Below are positions 17,521 to 32,603 of a stretch of DNA of 64,000 nt, piece by piece. The DNA is from Bradyrhizobium manausense (GTDB lineage Bacteria; Pseudomonadota; Alphaproteobacteria; Rhizobiales; Xanthobacteraceae). The notes below the pieces were generated by a model. The model saw only the letters and a list, made by a program, of their open reading frames with translations. It was not told the origin of the DNA and did no database searches. Made by a program: the position numbers and the translations under genes. The stretch covers positions 372,001 through 436,000 of the forward strand of contig NZ_JAFCKB010000004.1 in the NCBI RefSeq assembly GCF_018130615.1, in the 5' to 3' direction. Position 1 is the stretch's first letter; the number at the start of each line of letters is the position of its first letter.

Positions 17521-18735
17521 ATGGCAAAAATCAAGGTATCCAATCCCGTCGTCGAGCTCGATGGCGACGAGATGACCCGGATCATCTGGCAGTACATCAA
17601 GGACAAGCTGATCAACCCCTTCCTGGATGTCGAGCTGCAATATTTCGACCTGGGCATGGAGTACCGCGACCACACCAACGATCAGGTGACCATCGACGCT
17701 GCCGAGGCGATCAAGAAGGTCGGCGTCGGCGTCAAGTGCGCCACCATTACCCCGGACGAGGCCCGGGTGAAGGAGTTCAACCTCAAGCAGATGTGGAAGT
17801 CGCCGAACGGCACCATCCGCAACATTCTCGGCGGCTGTATCTTCCGCGAGCCGATCATCTGCAAGAACGTGCCGCGCCTGGTTCCCGGCTGGACCAAGCC
17901 GATCATCATCGGCCGCCACGCCTATGGCGACCAGTACCGCGCCACCGACATCAAGTTTCCGGGCAAGGGTACCCTCTCGCTGAAGTTCGTCGGCGAGGAC
18001 GGCACCGTGATCGAGAAGGAAGTGTTCAAGGCTCCAGGCGCCGGCGTCGCCATGGAGATGTACAATCTCGACGACTCCATCATCGACTTCGCCCGCGCCT
18101 CGTTCAACTACGGCCTGCTGCGCGGCTATCCGGTCTATCTCTCGACCAAGAACACGATTCTGAAGGTCTATGACGGCCGCTTCAAGGACATCTTCCAGGA
18201 GATCTTCGACAAGGAGTTCAAGAAGGAGTTCGACGCCAAGGGCCTGACCTACGAGCACCGCCTGATCGACGACATGGTCGCCTCGGCGCTGAAGTGGTCC
18301 GGCGGCTACGTCTGGGCCTGTAAGAACTATGACGGCGACGTGCAGTCCGACACCGTCGCGCAGGGCTACGGCTCGCTCGGCCTGATGACCTCGGTGCTGC
18401 TCACCCCCGACGGCAAGACGGTGGAAGCCGAAGCCGCCCACGGCACGGTGACCCGCCACTACCGCGAGCACCAGAAGGGCAAGGAGACCTCGACCAACTC
18501 GATCGCGTCGATCTTCGCCTGGACCCGTGGCCTGTCGCACCGCGCCAAGCTCGACAACAATGCCGAGCTCGCCAAGTTCGCGACCACGCTGGAGAAGGTC
18601 TGCGTCGATACGGTCGAAGAAGGCTACATGACCAAGGACCTCGCGCTGCTGGTCGGCGCCGACCAGCGCTGGCTGTCGACCACCGGCTTCCTCGACAAGG
18701 TCGCTGACAACCTCGTGAAGGCGATGGCGGCCTAA
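17521..18735 (+). CDS. icd: NADP-dependent isocitrate dehydrogenase
   Basis: TCA-cycle enzyme converting isocitrate to 2-oxoglutarate with NADPH formation. The 404-residue length and the start [20 protein letters not shown] identify the eukaryote-like homodimeric type II IDH that is usual in alphaproteobacteria. The substrate-binding [12 protein letters not shown] and the late [12 protein letters not shown] motif are present. The gene stands alone and is followed by a strong rho-independent terminator 44 bp after the stop. Confidence 0.97.
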   Translation: MAKIKVSNPVVELDGDEMTRIIWQYIKDKLINPFLDVELQYFDLGMEYRDHTNDQVTIDAAEAIKKVGVGVKCATITPDEARVKEFNLKQMWKSPNGTIRNILGGCIFREPIICKNVPRLVPGWTKPIIIGRHAYGDQYRATDIKFPGKGTLSLKFVGEDGTVIEKEVFKAPGAGVAMEMYNLDDSIIDFARASFNYGLLRGYPVYLSTKNTILKVYDGRFKDIFQEIFDKEFKKEFDAKGLTYEHRLIDDMVASALKWSGGYVWACKNYDGDVQSDTVAQGYGSLGLMTSVLLTPDGKTVEAEAAHGTVTRHYREHQKGKETSTNSIASIFAWTRGLSHRAKLDNNAELAKFATTLEKVCVDTVEEGYMTKDLALLVGADQRWLSTTGFLDKVADNLVKAMAA

Positions 18736-18778
18736 GCTGCCATCCGCATTTCCGCCCGACTGGGCCAGACATCATCAC

Positions 18779-18812
18779 GGGCCGCGTCTTTGAGCGCGGC
18801 CCGTTCTTTTTT
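18779..18812 (+). terminator. Rho-independent terminator of icd
   Basis: A perfect 8-bp stem GGGCCGCG/CGCGGCCC with an 8-base loop is followed by GTTCTTTTTT. It is the textbook intrinsic terminator for icd and separates it from the next gene. Confidence 0.93.
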
Positions 18813-18841
18813 ATGAGAGCCCTTCGCGGAGAGATGCGACC

Positions 18842-19369
18842 ATGTCGACCAAGCTTGCCGTCCCCTGTCTGATGTTGCTCGCGGCCATGATCGGGCCGGC
18901 CGCTGCCGCGGAGACCGCGGTTGATGCCCCTCGCGGGGGAATCCGGCTCGTCGGCAACCCCGACACCATTGAGCGCCCAGTCGTGACCCTGAACGCTCAA
19001 GGCGCTCAGGTTTATGAATGCAAAGCGACTGCAGACGGCAAACTCGCCTGGAGCTTCCGGGAGCCAATCGCAACGCTAATCGAGAACGGTAAGACCGTAG
19101 GACGGCACTACGCCGGCCCGAACTGGGAACTCCAAGATGGGAGCGCGGTGACAGCCAAGGTCCTTGGCAGCACCGGCGGGACCGAGAGCGACATCCCTTG
19201 GCTAAAGCTCGAGGTCACCGCCCACCGCGGCAACGGGACGCTTTCCGAAGTCACCACCGTCCAGCGCATCAATACCCATGGCGGCAAGCTCGACGGCGCG
19301 TGCGACAAGGCCGGCGAGTTCAAGAGCGCGCCCTACTCGGCCGAATATGTCTTCCTGAAGAAGGGCTGA
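18842..19369 (+). CDS. Exported DUF3455 family protein
   Basis: A 175-residue protein with a signal peptide (hydrophobic residues 5-22, cleavage after AAAAE or nearby). The body has the DUF3455 pattern: a segment on sequence identity with YECKA, SFREPIATL, VGRHYAGPNWEL and GSAVTAKV, then YVFLKKG at the end. The family function is unknown; it probably acts in the periplasm. It lies just after the icd terminator and is convergent with the K+ channel gene. Confidence 0.8.
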   Translation: MSTKLAVPCLMLLAAMIGPAAAAETAVDAPRGGIRLVGNPDTIERPVVTLNAQGAQVYECKATADGKLAWSFREPIATLIENGKTVGRHYAGPNWELQDGSAVTAKVLGSTGGTESDIPWLKLEVTAHRGNGTLSEVTTVQRINTHGGKLDGACDKAGEFKSAPYSAEYVFLKKG

Positions 19370-19373
19370 CCGG

Positions 19374-20603
19374 TCAGCGGCCGTCGCCCTCGCGCTCCCC
19401 TTGCGCAAGCTCCGCAGGGGCCAGATCGCCGCCGGTCTCCTCCAGCCGCGCCTTGGCCGTCCTGTGGACATGCGCTGCGAGCGTCGGCATGCGCGCGATC
19501 AGGGCATGAAAATCCTGGGCATCGAGCACGAGCAGCCGGGTCTTGCGCGTCGCGGTCACGGTGCCGCTCCGCTTCGTTTTATGCAGCAGCGCGATCTCGC
19601 CGAAGAAGGTGCCGTCGGCGAGCCGCACATGCTGGCTCGGCAGCGCGATCTCGACCTCGCCGGCGGTGATGAAATACATCGACGATGCCGCATCGCCCCG
19701 CCGCACCAGGATCTCGCCCTGCTCGACGGTGCGGGCGCGCAGGAGCCGCATGATGTCGGCGATCTCCGCAGCCGACAGATGCGAGAACAGCGGCACGCGC
19801 GCCAGCATGCCCCAGGTCACGACGAAGTCGCGCCGCTTCACCTCTTCGGCAAAGGCGGTCGAGATGATCGCGACCGGCAGCGCGATCATGGCGAAGCCGC
19901 TGATGATGGTGAAGACGGAGATGATCTTTCCGAGCGCCGTCACCGGCACGACGTCGCCATAGCCGACGGTGCCGAGCGTCACGATCGCCCACCACATCGC
20001 CTGCGGGATGGTGCCAAGCTTGTCCGGCTGCACGTCGCGCTCGATTGCGTAGAGCAGCGAGGCGAACGTCAGGACCGCGCCGGCCAGGATGACGAGGCAG
20101 CCGATCAACGCGCGCCGCTCGGCATGCACAGCCGCGAGCAGCGAGCGCATCGCCGGCGAGTATCGTATCAGCTTGAAGAATGGCAGCACACCGAGTGCGG
20201 CCAGCGTCGCGTGCCGGCCGGTGGTCAGCACGACCGCAGCGGGCAGAAATGCCATGAGGTCGATGATGCCGAGCGCCGAAAAAGCGTAGCCGAGCCGGTC
20301 GGCGAGCGCCGAGGCCTTGCGCGGCGTGTGGCCCGCCACCGTCCAGAGACGCGCGGCATATTCCAGCGCGAACACGATCACGCAGAGGATGGTGATGCCC
20401 GAGAACAGCACGCCGAATTGCGCATCCAGCTCCGGCACCGAGGCGAGCACCATCGCGACCACATTGAGCACGATGACGCCGATGATGATCTGGATGAAGC
20501 GCGACCCGATCGAGTAGGCGAGCGGATCGTGCTCCAGCAATTCATAGAGGCGATCCCTCAAATTGGGATCACGAAGCCCACGTCCTCGCGGAACGAGGCG
20601 CAC
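19374..20603 (-). CDS. Cyclic-nucleotide-gated potassium channel (MlotiK1-like)
   Basis: A 409-residue channel with six membrane segments, the K+ selectivity filter TVGYGD in the P-loop at about residue 230, and a C-terminal cyclic-nucleotide-binding domain with the phosphate-binding cassette FFGEIALLHKTKRSGT. This is the architecture of Mesorhizobium loti MlotiK1, a cAMP-gated channel. The voltage-sensor S4 is short (FKLIRYSPAMRSLL), as in MlotiK1. The gene ends four bases beyond the DUF3455 stop (convergent) and lies just downstream of alaS on the same strand. Confidence 0.92.
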   Translation of the reverse strand: MRLVPRGRGLRDPNLRDRLYELLEHDPLAYSIGSRFIQIIIGVIVLNVVAMVLASVPELDAQFGVLFSGITILCVIVFALEYAARLWTVAGHTPRKASALADRLGYAFSALGIIDLMAFLPAAVVLTTGRHATLAALGVLPFFKLIRYSPAMRSLLAAVHAERRALIGCLVILAGAVLTFASLLYAIERDVQPDKLGTIPQAMWWAIVTLGTVGYGDVVPVTALGKIISVFTIISGFAMIALPVAIISTAFAEEVKRRDFVVTWGMLARVPLFSHLSAAEIADIMRLLRARTVEQGEILVRRGDAASSMYFITAGEVEIALPSQHVRLADGTFFGEIALLHKTKRSGTVTATRKTRLLVLDAQDFHALIARMPTLAAHVHRTAKARLEETGGDLAPAELAQGEREGDGR

Positions 20604-20608
20604 GGCGC

Positions 20609-23290
<2,682 letters not shown>

Positions 23291-23520
23291 GTTCATCCAA
23301 TCGGGTGTGCTTGGACCCGCTTTCCTGCCATCCAAACCGCCAGTTTGGGCTGATATCTGCGGATCAAAGCGCTTTTAGACAAGGCCAGCTTCGCTGTCCA
23401 GAAACTGTGCAAGGAGATCAGAGGGTTGCCGCAGGCGCGTAATCCCGTTGGAAAGCTGCAAAGGGCGCGTTGACAGGCTTGGCTGGCCTGTGGTCTGTAC
23501 CCATCTGTATCGTACGGCCA

Positions 23521-23695
23521 CGTCGGGAGAGACCGGCTACAGCTAGCCGGCGCCGAAGGAGCAACCGCCCCGGAAACTCTCAGGCAAAAGGACCGCGTGG
23601 CTTTGACGACATCTGGAAAGAGGCGCTGACGGGCTTGAGGTCCGGACTGCGTCCGCCGACGGGATAATACTCTCAGGCACAGCGACAGATGGGGC
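23521..23695 (+). promoter_or_regulatory. Tandem glycine riboswitch upstream of gcvT
   Basis: Two adjacent glycine aptamers precede gcvT. The first (about 23521-23605) shows CGGGAGAGACCGGC, GCCGAAGGAGCAAC and CTCTCAGGCAAAAGGACCG. The second (about 23606-23695) shows TCTGGAAAGAGGC, CGACGGGATAATACTCTCAGGCA and CAGACA-like closing sequence near GCGACAGAT. These are the standard sequence blocks of gcvT-type switches. In known cases glycine binding turns on the glycine cleavage operon. A short GC-rich hairpin-forming stretch (23711-23730) lies between the aptamer and the start codon and may be the expression platform. Confidence 0.92.
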
Positions 23696-23749
23696 TTCGA
23701 CTGGATCCATCGGGGAATCGTCCCCGGGGAACCGCCGAGGGCCCCTGTG

Positions 23750-24898
23750 ATGCCTGCGCGTGACGACAAAGACTCCCTGAAACGTACCCCCCTCTACGAC
23801 CTTCACGTGTCGCTCGGCGGCAAGATGGTGCCGTTCGCGGGCTATGACATGCCCGTGCAATACCCCGCGGGCGTGCTGAAAGAGCACCTCCATACCCGCA
23901 GCCAGGCCGGCCTGTTCGACGTCTCGCATATGGGCCAGATCGCGCTGCGGCCGAAGTCGGGCAAGGTTGAGGATGCCGCCCGCGCGCTGGAACGGCTGGT
24001 GCCGCAGGACATCGTGGCAATTGCGCCGGGCCGGCAGCGCTATGCCCAGTTCACCAATGCCGATGGCGGCATTCTGGACGATCTGATGGTCGCCAATTTC
24101 GGCGATCATTTGTTCCTGGTGGTCAACGCCGCCTGCAAGGCCGAGGACGAGGCGCATCTGCGCGCGAATCTCTCCGACGACTGCATTATCGATTCGCTCG
24201 CCGATCGCGCGCTGATCGCGCTGCAGGGCCCGAAGGCCGAAACGGCGCTGGCCAAATTGTGTGCAGCGGCGCCCGCCATGAAGTTCATGGATGCCGGCCC
24301 GCACGAGGTCGCCGGCCTCGCCTGCTTCGTCTCGCGCTCGGGCTATACCGGCGAGGACGGGTTCGAGATTTCGGTCCCCGCTGGCGATGCCGAGCGCCTC
24401 GCCAAAACGCTGCTCGAAAACCCCGACGTGATGCCGATCGGCCTCGGCGCCCGTGACAGCCTGCGGCTGGAAGCCGGGCTCTGTCTCTACGGCCACGACA
24501 TCGACACCGCGACCACGCCGGTCGAGGCCGCGCTGGAATGGTCGGTGCAGAAGAGCCGCCGCACCGGCGGCGCCCGCGCCGGCGGTTTTCCCGGCGCCGA
24601 AAAAATCCTCGCTCATTTCGACAACGGCGCATCGCGCCGCCGCGTCGGTCTCCGCACTGAGGGCCGCGCCCCGGTGCGCGAGGGCGCGCTGCTGTTTGCC
24701 GATAGCGCGGGCGGCGCGCCGATTGGCAAGGTCACCTCGGGCGGTTTTGGCCCGAGCCTGAATGCGCCGGTTGCGATGGGCTACGTGCCCGCGAGCCTGA
24801 GCGCGCTCGATACGAAACTCTTCGCGGAGGTGCGCGGCCAATTTCTGCCGCTCACCGTCGCCGCCATGCCCTTCGTGAAAAACACCTACAAACGCTGA
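23750..24898 (+). CDS. gcvT: Glycine cleavage system T protein (aminomethyltransferase)
   Basis: Transfers the methylene group from the H-protein-bound aminomethyl to tetrahydrofolate and releases ammonia. The 382-residue protein has TPLYDLHVSLGGKMVPFAGY, FDVSHMGQI and SGYTGEDGFEI, all family hallmarks. The start may be this ATG or the GTG one codon earlier; GAGGG lies eight bases upstream. It is the first gene of gcvT-gcvH-gcvP under a tandem glycine riboswitch. Confidence 0.96.
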   Translation: MPARDDKDSLKRTPLYDLHVSLGGKMVPFAGYDMPVQYPAGVLKEHLHTRSQAGLFDVSHMGQIALRPKSGKVEDAARALERLVPQDIVAIAPGRQRYAQFTNADGGILDDLMVANFGDHLFLVVNAACKAEDEAHLRANLSDDCIIDSLADRALIALQGPKAETALAKLCAAAPAMKFMDAGPHEVAGLACFVSRSGYTGEDGFEISVPAGDAERLAKTLLENPDVMPIGLGARDSLRLEAGLCLYGHDIDTATTPVEAALEWSVQKSRRTGGARAGGFPGAEKILAHFDNGASRRRVGLRTEGRAPVREGALLFADSAGGAPIGKVTSGGFGPSLNAPVAMGYVPASLSALDTKLFAEVRGQFLPLTVAAMPFVKNTYKR

Positions 24899-24907
24899 GG
24901 ATCGAAA

Positions 24908-25276
24908 ATGACCACGACGCTGTACACTTCCGACCATGAATGGCTGGCGATCGAGGGCGATGTCGCCACCGTCGGCATCACCGATTACGCGCAGTCGCAG
25001 CTCGGCGACGTCGTGTTCGTCGAACTGCCCAAGATCGGCCGCACCCTGAAGAAGGCGGAAGCCGCCGCCGTCGTGGAATCGGTGAAGGCCGCCTCCGACG
25101 TCTACGCGCCGATCTCCGGCGACGTGCTCGAGACCAACGAGGCGCTCGCCGCAGAGCCTGCGCTGGTGAACTCGGATGCGCAAGGCAAGGCCTGGTTCTT
25201 CAAGATCAAGATTGCCGACAAGAGCGAACTCGGCGGCCTGATGGATGAAGCCGCCTACAAGGCACATACGGCGTGA
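24908..25276 (+). CDS. gcvH: Glycine cleavage system H protein
   Basis: Lipoylated carrier of the glycine cleavage complex, shuttling the aminomethyl group between P, T and L proteins. The 122-residue protein has the lipoylation site [15 protein letters not shown] with the modified Lys at about residue 60 and the start [14 protein letters not shown]. It lies nine bases after gcvT and is clearly in the same operon. Confidence 0.97.
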   Translation: MTTTLYTSDHEWLAIEGDVATVGITDYAQSQLGDVVFVELPKIGRTLKKAEAAAVVESVKAASDVYAPISGDVLETNEALAAEPALVNSDAQGKAWFFKIKIADKSELGGLMDEAAYKAHTA

Positions 25277-25300
25277 GATGACGAGAGATCGAGCCACATC

Positions 25301-25383
25301 GTCATGGCCGGGCTTGTCCCGGCCATCCACGTCTCTCTCTCGGCACGAAGAACGTGGATGCCCGGGACAAGCCCGGGCATGAC
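25301..25383. repeat. 83-bp palindromic repeat between gcvH and gcvP
   Basis: Imperfect inverted repeat from GTCATGGCCGGGCTTGTCCC to the mirrored GGGACAAGCCCGGGCATGAC, with inner arms ATCCACGT/ACGTGGAT. A second copy lies at 61160-61240. The family is frequent in bradyrhizobial intergenic regions. Here it sits inside the gcv operon, where an RNA hairpin of this size could attenuate or stabilise parts of the message. Confidence 0.85.
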
Positions 25384-25414
25384 GGCGACGACAGAAGACT
25401 CAAAGCGAGGACCC

Positions 25415-28282
<2,868 letters not shown>

Positions 28283-28327
28283 GGGATCAGAGTGGGTTAG
28301 ACCGCGGCCGCGCGAAGCGCAGTCGCG

Positions 28328-28385
28328 GTGCTGTCCTGTTTCCGACCTAAGTGACCGATCTTAAGAACGGGAGTGGCCTGATTTG
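28328..28385. repeat. IS-end-like repeat at left border of accessory region
   Basis: The sequence GTGCTGTCCTGTTTCCGAC followed by GGGAGTGGCCTGATTTG closely matches 33951-34024, where GTTTCCGAC and GGGAGTGGCCTGATTTG recur in the same order. It starts 45 bp after gcvP and marks the left edge of non-core DNA. The GTGGCCT/TGTCCT style resembles terminal repeats of IS21-type elements, but no complete element is present. Confidence 0.55.
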
Positions 28386-28391
28386 AGATCG

Positions 28392-29180
28392 CTAGGTTTT
28401 CTTGAGCAGGCTTGGTTTGGGGCTCACGGTTTCCCACAGGCTTGCGATTTGCCTACATGCACCTCTGATGTCGCGAAGACGAACCGCATTGTCAGCAGCC
28501 GGTCCAATTCTCTCACCGAGACGAACGTCTGCCACGAAGCAAAGATCGCGGTCCGGAACGCCCATTGCGCCGTCCTGAGCTTCCAGAAGGAGTTGCTGCA
28601 TAGCCACCATGTAGCGCGCCATCTCGCGGCGGATTTCCCCTCGCCGCTGCCGAGTTTCCGGTCGCTTGCCACCAGCCGGATCGGGGGCCTTCGCGACCCT
28701 CAGGATGGCTGCCCCAACCCGGCTCCGGCCGCCGCCGCCACCGACTATGAAATCGGGACGAACTGAAACCATGACCCCCTCAATCTCGATTGCCCCGAAG
28801 GTTGGTGCCGCGCTGAGAGCCATCGAGCGCATGCCCAGTGCGTTCTCATTCCGCTCGAACAAATCGATGATTTCGAGACACCGGAGGGCTTCATCCCGCT
28901 GCTTCGGCATGATACCGGGCGCCTCAGATTTTATGGTTAACGTGTCCTTAACTCGAAGCAGAGTGTCCTGCGAACGTCGAGGATCTTGGTTGTATGCCCG
29001 AAGCGCTCTCACGGCCTCGCCATTGGCGGTCACGATGGGCGGACGGGAGTACTTGCTGTCATGCAAGATGTTCTGTTGCCCATCCGGGCGCAGGATCAAA
29101 TACTCGGCGAGAGCCGCAGCCGACATGCGCGGTTCGCGACGTTCGCGGACCGAAGGATGAAGTGCAGGAGACGAAGGCAT
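28392..29180 (-). CDS. Hypothetical protein, possible nuclease-like domain
   Basis: A 262-residue protein of unknown family, lying in the accessory region. The middle (IEGVMVSVRPDFIVGGGGG then GAAILRVAK) has the spacing of a degenerate PD-(D/E)xK core, and the C-terminal part contains VPDRDLCFVADV. This resemblance is weak and only a suggestion. The start MPSSPALHPS at 29180 makes it overlap head-to-head by two bases with the gene on the other strand; the frame is open to 29393 but that part lies antisense to the neighbour. An internal Met 18 codons downstream is an alternative. Confidence 0.5.
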   Translation of the reverse strand: MPSSPALHPSVRERREPRMSAAALAEYLILRPDGQQNILHDSKYSRPPIVTANGEAVRALRAYNQDPRRSQDTLLRVKDTLTIKSEAPGIMPKQRDEALRCLEIIDLFERNENALGMRSMALSAAPTFGAIEIEGVMVSVRPDFIVGGGGGRSRVGAAILRVAKAPDPAGGKRPETRQRRGEIRREMARYMVAMQQLLLEAQDGAMGVPDRDLCFVADVRLGERIGPAADNAVRLRDIRGACRQIASLWETVSPKPSLLKKT

Positions 29181-29439
29181 GGATGAAGACCTATCTGTTG
29201 CAATCGACAACCACAAAACATTGTGGCTCACTGAGATTTCCCGCGTCACCTTTGAAGACCAAGCTCTTGACGATCTTGGGGGTGATGGTGGCGTCTTTGT
29301 CGTATTGGAAGATAGCGCTGAGGGGACGTTTGAAGTCCTTGCCAAGGCTACTTCAATTTGGTCTGGCGAATCACTCTTAAACCTATTTGCCAATGCGTTG
29401 CGTAAAGCGCCACACCTAACTTTGGTTTCTCAATCCTGA
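29179..29439 (+). CDS. Hypothetical small acidic protein
   Basis: An 86-residue acidic protein (MDEDLSVAIDNHKTLW...) with no recognised domain. AGGAG stands eight bases before the ATG, a good ribosome-binding site. The start codon overlaps the start codon of the divergent gene by two bases, so the two genes share their translation start region. Codon use is ordinary for the accessory region and less GC-rich than the core genes. Confidence 0.5.
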   Translation: MDEDLSVAIDNHKTLWLTEISRVTFEDQALDDLGGDGGVFVVLEDSAEGTFEVLAKATSIWSGESLLNLFANALRKAPHLTLVSQS

Positions 29440-29499
29440 CGCGGCAGAAGGCGTTTGCCTCTTAGGATGTCGTCCGAACAAGCCCGCGACATCGACGGT

Positions 29500-29586
29500 G
29501 CGCTCTCTGTAGAGCCTGCGTTGTCAACGGAAACGCCGCCAGATTGGCGCCGAATATTCGGGGTAATTCAGGACGGCAAATCTTAG
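29500..29586 (+). pseudogene. C-terminal remnant of IS1-like transposase (copy 1)
   Basis: The 28 codons ALSVEPALSTETPPDWRR... to a TAG stop match the C-terminus of the remnant at 34425-34889 (ALSVAPALPTETPPDRRR, VIQGGK). Nothing of the rest of the transposase is seen here. Its last bases overlap the stop codon of the opposite ribbon-helix-helix gene. Confidence 0.65.
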
Positions 29587-29786
29587 GCTTCATTCTCGTC
29601 GTCGCCGAAATCTGCAGCTACGCGCTTTTCTATGACTTGCATTTCGATTGCTCGGACGATTCCGTTTTCAACGAATCGCCGTATCACGCCGGCCCGCCCG
29701 GTGCCGTACCCGCCGATCTTACCGAGCTCGTCGAGGTACTCCACGATGACGGGGGGCAACCTCACATTTACAACTGGACTTGCCAT
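29583..29786 (-). CDS. Ribbon-helix-helix DNA-binding protein (CopG/antitoxin-like)
   Basis: A 67-residue protein whose N-terminus VVNVRLPPVIVEYLDELGKI forms the ribbon strand and first helix of an RHH fold, followed by a second helix (RAGVIRRFVENGIVRAIE). Such proteins are small repressors or toxin-antitoxin antitoxins. No toxin gene is adjacent: downstream is a transposase remnant. A perfect 11-bp inverted repeat just upstream is a likely autoregulatory operator. GAGG lies three bases before the ATG. Confidence 0.75.
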   Translation of the reverse strand: MASPVVNVRLPPVIVEYLDELGKIGGYGTGRAGVIRRFVENGIVRAIEMQVIEKRVAADFGDDENEA

Positions 29787-29804
29787 GACCTCACTGTATG
29801 CGGC

Positions 29805-29837
29805 CTGTATGTCAAATGGGAGTCAATTGACATACAG
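29805..29837. promoter_or_regulatory. Palindromic operator of the RHH gene
   Basis: CTGTATGTCAA (29805-29815) and TTGACATACAG (29827-29837) are perfect inverted copies separated by 11 bp, 19 bp upstream of the RHH start codon. A further half site CTGTATG lies at 29794-29800. The arms contain TTGACA, so binding could cover a -35 element. The form and place fit autoregulation by the RHH protein. Confidence 0.7.
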
Positions 29838-30046
29838 CCCTAAACGTGAGAGATTCAAATCGACTCCTAAGCGCAACGTGGGCTTAGAATGTCGAAGGGC
29901 GACCTGCTTGTGACAGGCCGCCCCTCAGTCCAAGTCTTTGGCGGACGACCCCGATAAACAGTCGGCGTCGTCCGCTCCTGCTTTTGGGGTCGCGTTCCCC
30001 AAAACTCTCTGCCGCGGGCGAGACAGCGCGGCAATTCCTCAGTCAA

Positions 30047-30478
30047 TCACGAATTGGCGTCATGCTCTTCGTCTCTTGACGGAGCGCCACCTAAATCGTC
30101 TGACGTAACGACCAATGCCCCGTCGATCATGTATCTGCCATGACCAACGCGAACCGCCCTTTGCTTTCGCCACAAATAGTTCAGCGCGTCAGCAATGGCT
30201 TTTGCAGTAGTCGAAATTCCCTCTGCTCCAACCGCTTTCTTAACATCGTCGATCGTCACTTCTTGTCCACGAGGGACAAGCTTGAGGATCGTGGCGAGAA
30301 CTTCGCGCGGGCGAGCCTGGGAAGATGATGGGAAAAGCTTGGTGCGAACACGTTCCTGCATCTCAGGAGAAAGTTCGCCTAGGAAGGTCTTGACCGCGGC
30401 AACGATCTCTTCCGCGCGCGCGTCGTCCGACACGTCCTTCGCGGCTGAGTTATCGTTGATTTTCGCAGCGGGGCTCAT
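30047..30478 (-). CDS. Hypothetical protein with winged-helix-like C-terminal domain
   Basis: A 143-residue protein. Residues 1-45 are polar and acidic; residues 55-125 (REVLATILKLVPRGQEVTID then AKAIADALNYLWRKQRAVRVG, GRYMID) read as a winged helix with a wing formed by RAVRVGHGRYMI. It may be a small DNA-binding protein of the mobile region. The start was placed at MSPAAKINDN; the frame extends 37 codons upstream without support. No partner gene is seen. Confidence 0.5.
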   Translation of the reverse strand: MSPAAKINDNSAAKDVSDDARAEEIVAAVKTFLGELSPEMQERVRTKLFPSSSQARPREVLATILKLVPRGQEVTIDDVKKAVGAEGISTTAKAIADALNYLWRKQRAVRVGHGRYMIDGALVVTSDDLGGAPSRDEEHDANS

Positions 30479-30752
30479 GCGATCTATATCGCACAGATGC
30501 CCTCGTGAGTCTCGAAGATTCTCTGACTCAGACTTCTGATATCCCCACTCCCCACAGGTAGCAACCAGGAACCTAGCTTGGCACCACATATGGGTGTGGA
30601 CGAATCGAAAGCGCGAATAACGACTCTGAATCAGAAGCGATACGGAAAGTACACTGACCTAGTCCTCCACAGTCAATTGCGGTGACCTGCTCTAAATCCG
30701 CGGCTGGCCTATTTGGGCCACTACACACGCCTCATGTCCGAGCCCCCATACC
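30479..30752. other. Non-coding stretch with one IS-end-like fragment
   Basis: No gene was found between the winged-helix-like gene and the recA terminator. At 30704-30719 GGCTGGCCTATTTGGG repeats the GTGGCCTATTT motif seen at 35437 and so marks another end-like fragment of the decayed insertion sequences. The remainder shows nothing recognisable. Confidence 0.45.
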
Positions 30753-30804
30753 CAAAAAGAAACGGGCACTGACGACGTCGGCAACTCAACGTCCTCAGCG
30801 CCCG
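30753..30804 (-). terminator. Rho-independent terminator of recA
   Basis: On the minus strand a stem CGGGCGCTGAGGACG/CGTCGTCAGTGCCCG with a 12-base loop is followed by TTTCTTTTT, 27 bp after the recA stop. It is probably the native end of the recA transcript and so marks the core/accessory boundary on this side. Confidence 0.85.
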
Positions 30805-30831
30805 CTCCTCGCGAAACTCTACTGGTACGGC

Positions 30832-31920
<1,089 letters not shown>

Positions 31921-32013
31921 TGGGTCGTGCTCCTTATGGCGAGGATTCGGGTGCGGGACAAACGGTTGGCGCGGCGGGTCGTCGATAAAAGCAATGTACA
32001 CGATCTGTTCCAT

Positions 32014-32028
32014 GTTCGCAATATGTTC
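32014..32028. promoter_or_regulatory. LexA (SOS) box of recA
   Basis: GTTCGCAATATGTTC is an exact GTTC-N7-GTTC direct repeat, the alphaproteobacterial LexA-binding site, 94 bp upstream of the recA start codon. An additional GTTC lies at 32007. Confidence 0.9.
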
Positions 32029-32044
32029 TTTTGGGAATTCCCGA

Positions 32045-32092
32045 GTGTCCTAAGTTGAATTTGGGGGTGTCCTAATTTCCGAAGTTGAACCT
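32045..32092. repeat. IS-end-like repeats upstream of recA
   Basis: GTGTCCTAAGTTGAATTTGG and GTGTCCTAATTTCCGAAG lie in tandem just upstream of the recA control region. The second is repeated at 36249 (GTGTCCTAATTTCCCGG). They mark the right border of the core recA DNA. Confidence 0.55.
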
Positions 32093-32157
32093 TGGAGCCT
32101 CCGTCACGGTTCCCCATCTGTGTTGAAGCTGGGAGCGTGACAGAAGGAAACGGTCCA

Positions 32158-32442
32158 ATGAGCAATATGTGGGGGCGCTCTGGCGCCCCGATGATTCAGC
32201 CCACCAAGGACGAGCTTCGGCAGTGGTTGCATGAAGCCCGTGAGGAAGCAGACACCGAGCGCGGACGGCGAGTTCAAGCTGAGCACGAGCTAAAGCTCGC
32301 AAGACGAAAGCTGGGGCGCCTGGTACTTGAAGGCAAGATCGCTATCCCCGCCGAGCAACTCGGGGAGATCGTTCTTCGGATGGCCGAAGCCGACGAGATT
32401 GAGGCTGAGGACCGTGAAAGAAGGCTTCTAGCTCAAGACTGA
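32158..32442 (+). CDS. Hypothetical coiled-coil protein
   Basis: A 94-residue highly charged protein. Residues 18-60 (DELRQWLHEAREEADTERGR and onward) are predicted helical with heptad-like spacing, followed by LEGKIAIPAEQLGEIVLR. No known domain. AGAAGGAAAC stands before the ATG at 32158. The gene is followed by an intrinsic terminator of a kind shared with two other small genes in the accessory region. Function unknown. Confidence 0.55.
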   Translation: MSNMWGRSGAPMIQPTKDELRQWLHEAREEADTERGRRVQAEHELKLARRKLGRLVLEGKIAIPAEQLGEIVLRMAEADEIEAEDRERRLLAQD

Positions 32443-32450
32443 AATCGAAG

Positions 32451-32481
32451 AAGCCGCCACAGTTGGCGGCCTCTTTCATTT
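32451..32481 (+). terminator. Terminator after the coiled-coil gene (family A)
   Basis: Stem GCCGCC/GGCGGC with the loop ACAGTT, followed by CTCTTTCATTT. The loop and tail (GTTGG, CTCTYTCATTT) are shared with terminators at 34270 and 36007. Confidence 0.75.
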
Positions 32482-32603
32482 AGACATCCCGCTGCGAAGC
32501 CCGGTCACTGAAGGTCGGTTGCACATATTATCCACACAATTCACAGCTGAATGTTTGCCAACCCCTCATCGGCAAACATTTTGTTTGCTCTCCTATCCGC
32601 GAC

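Noticed and set aside
28283-30831. tRNA gene or tRNA fragment as an integration site for the accessory region
   Set aside because: No cloverleaf or TPsiC-like GGTTCGAATCC sequence was seen at either border, so I do not claim an integrative element attached to a tRNA gene.
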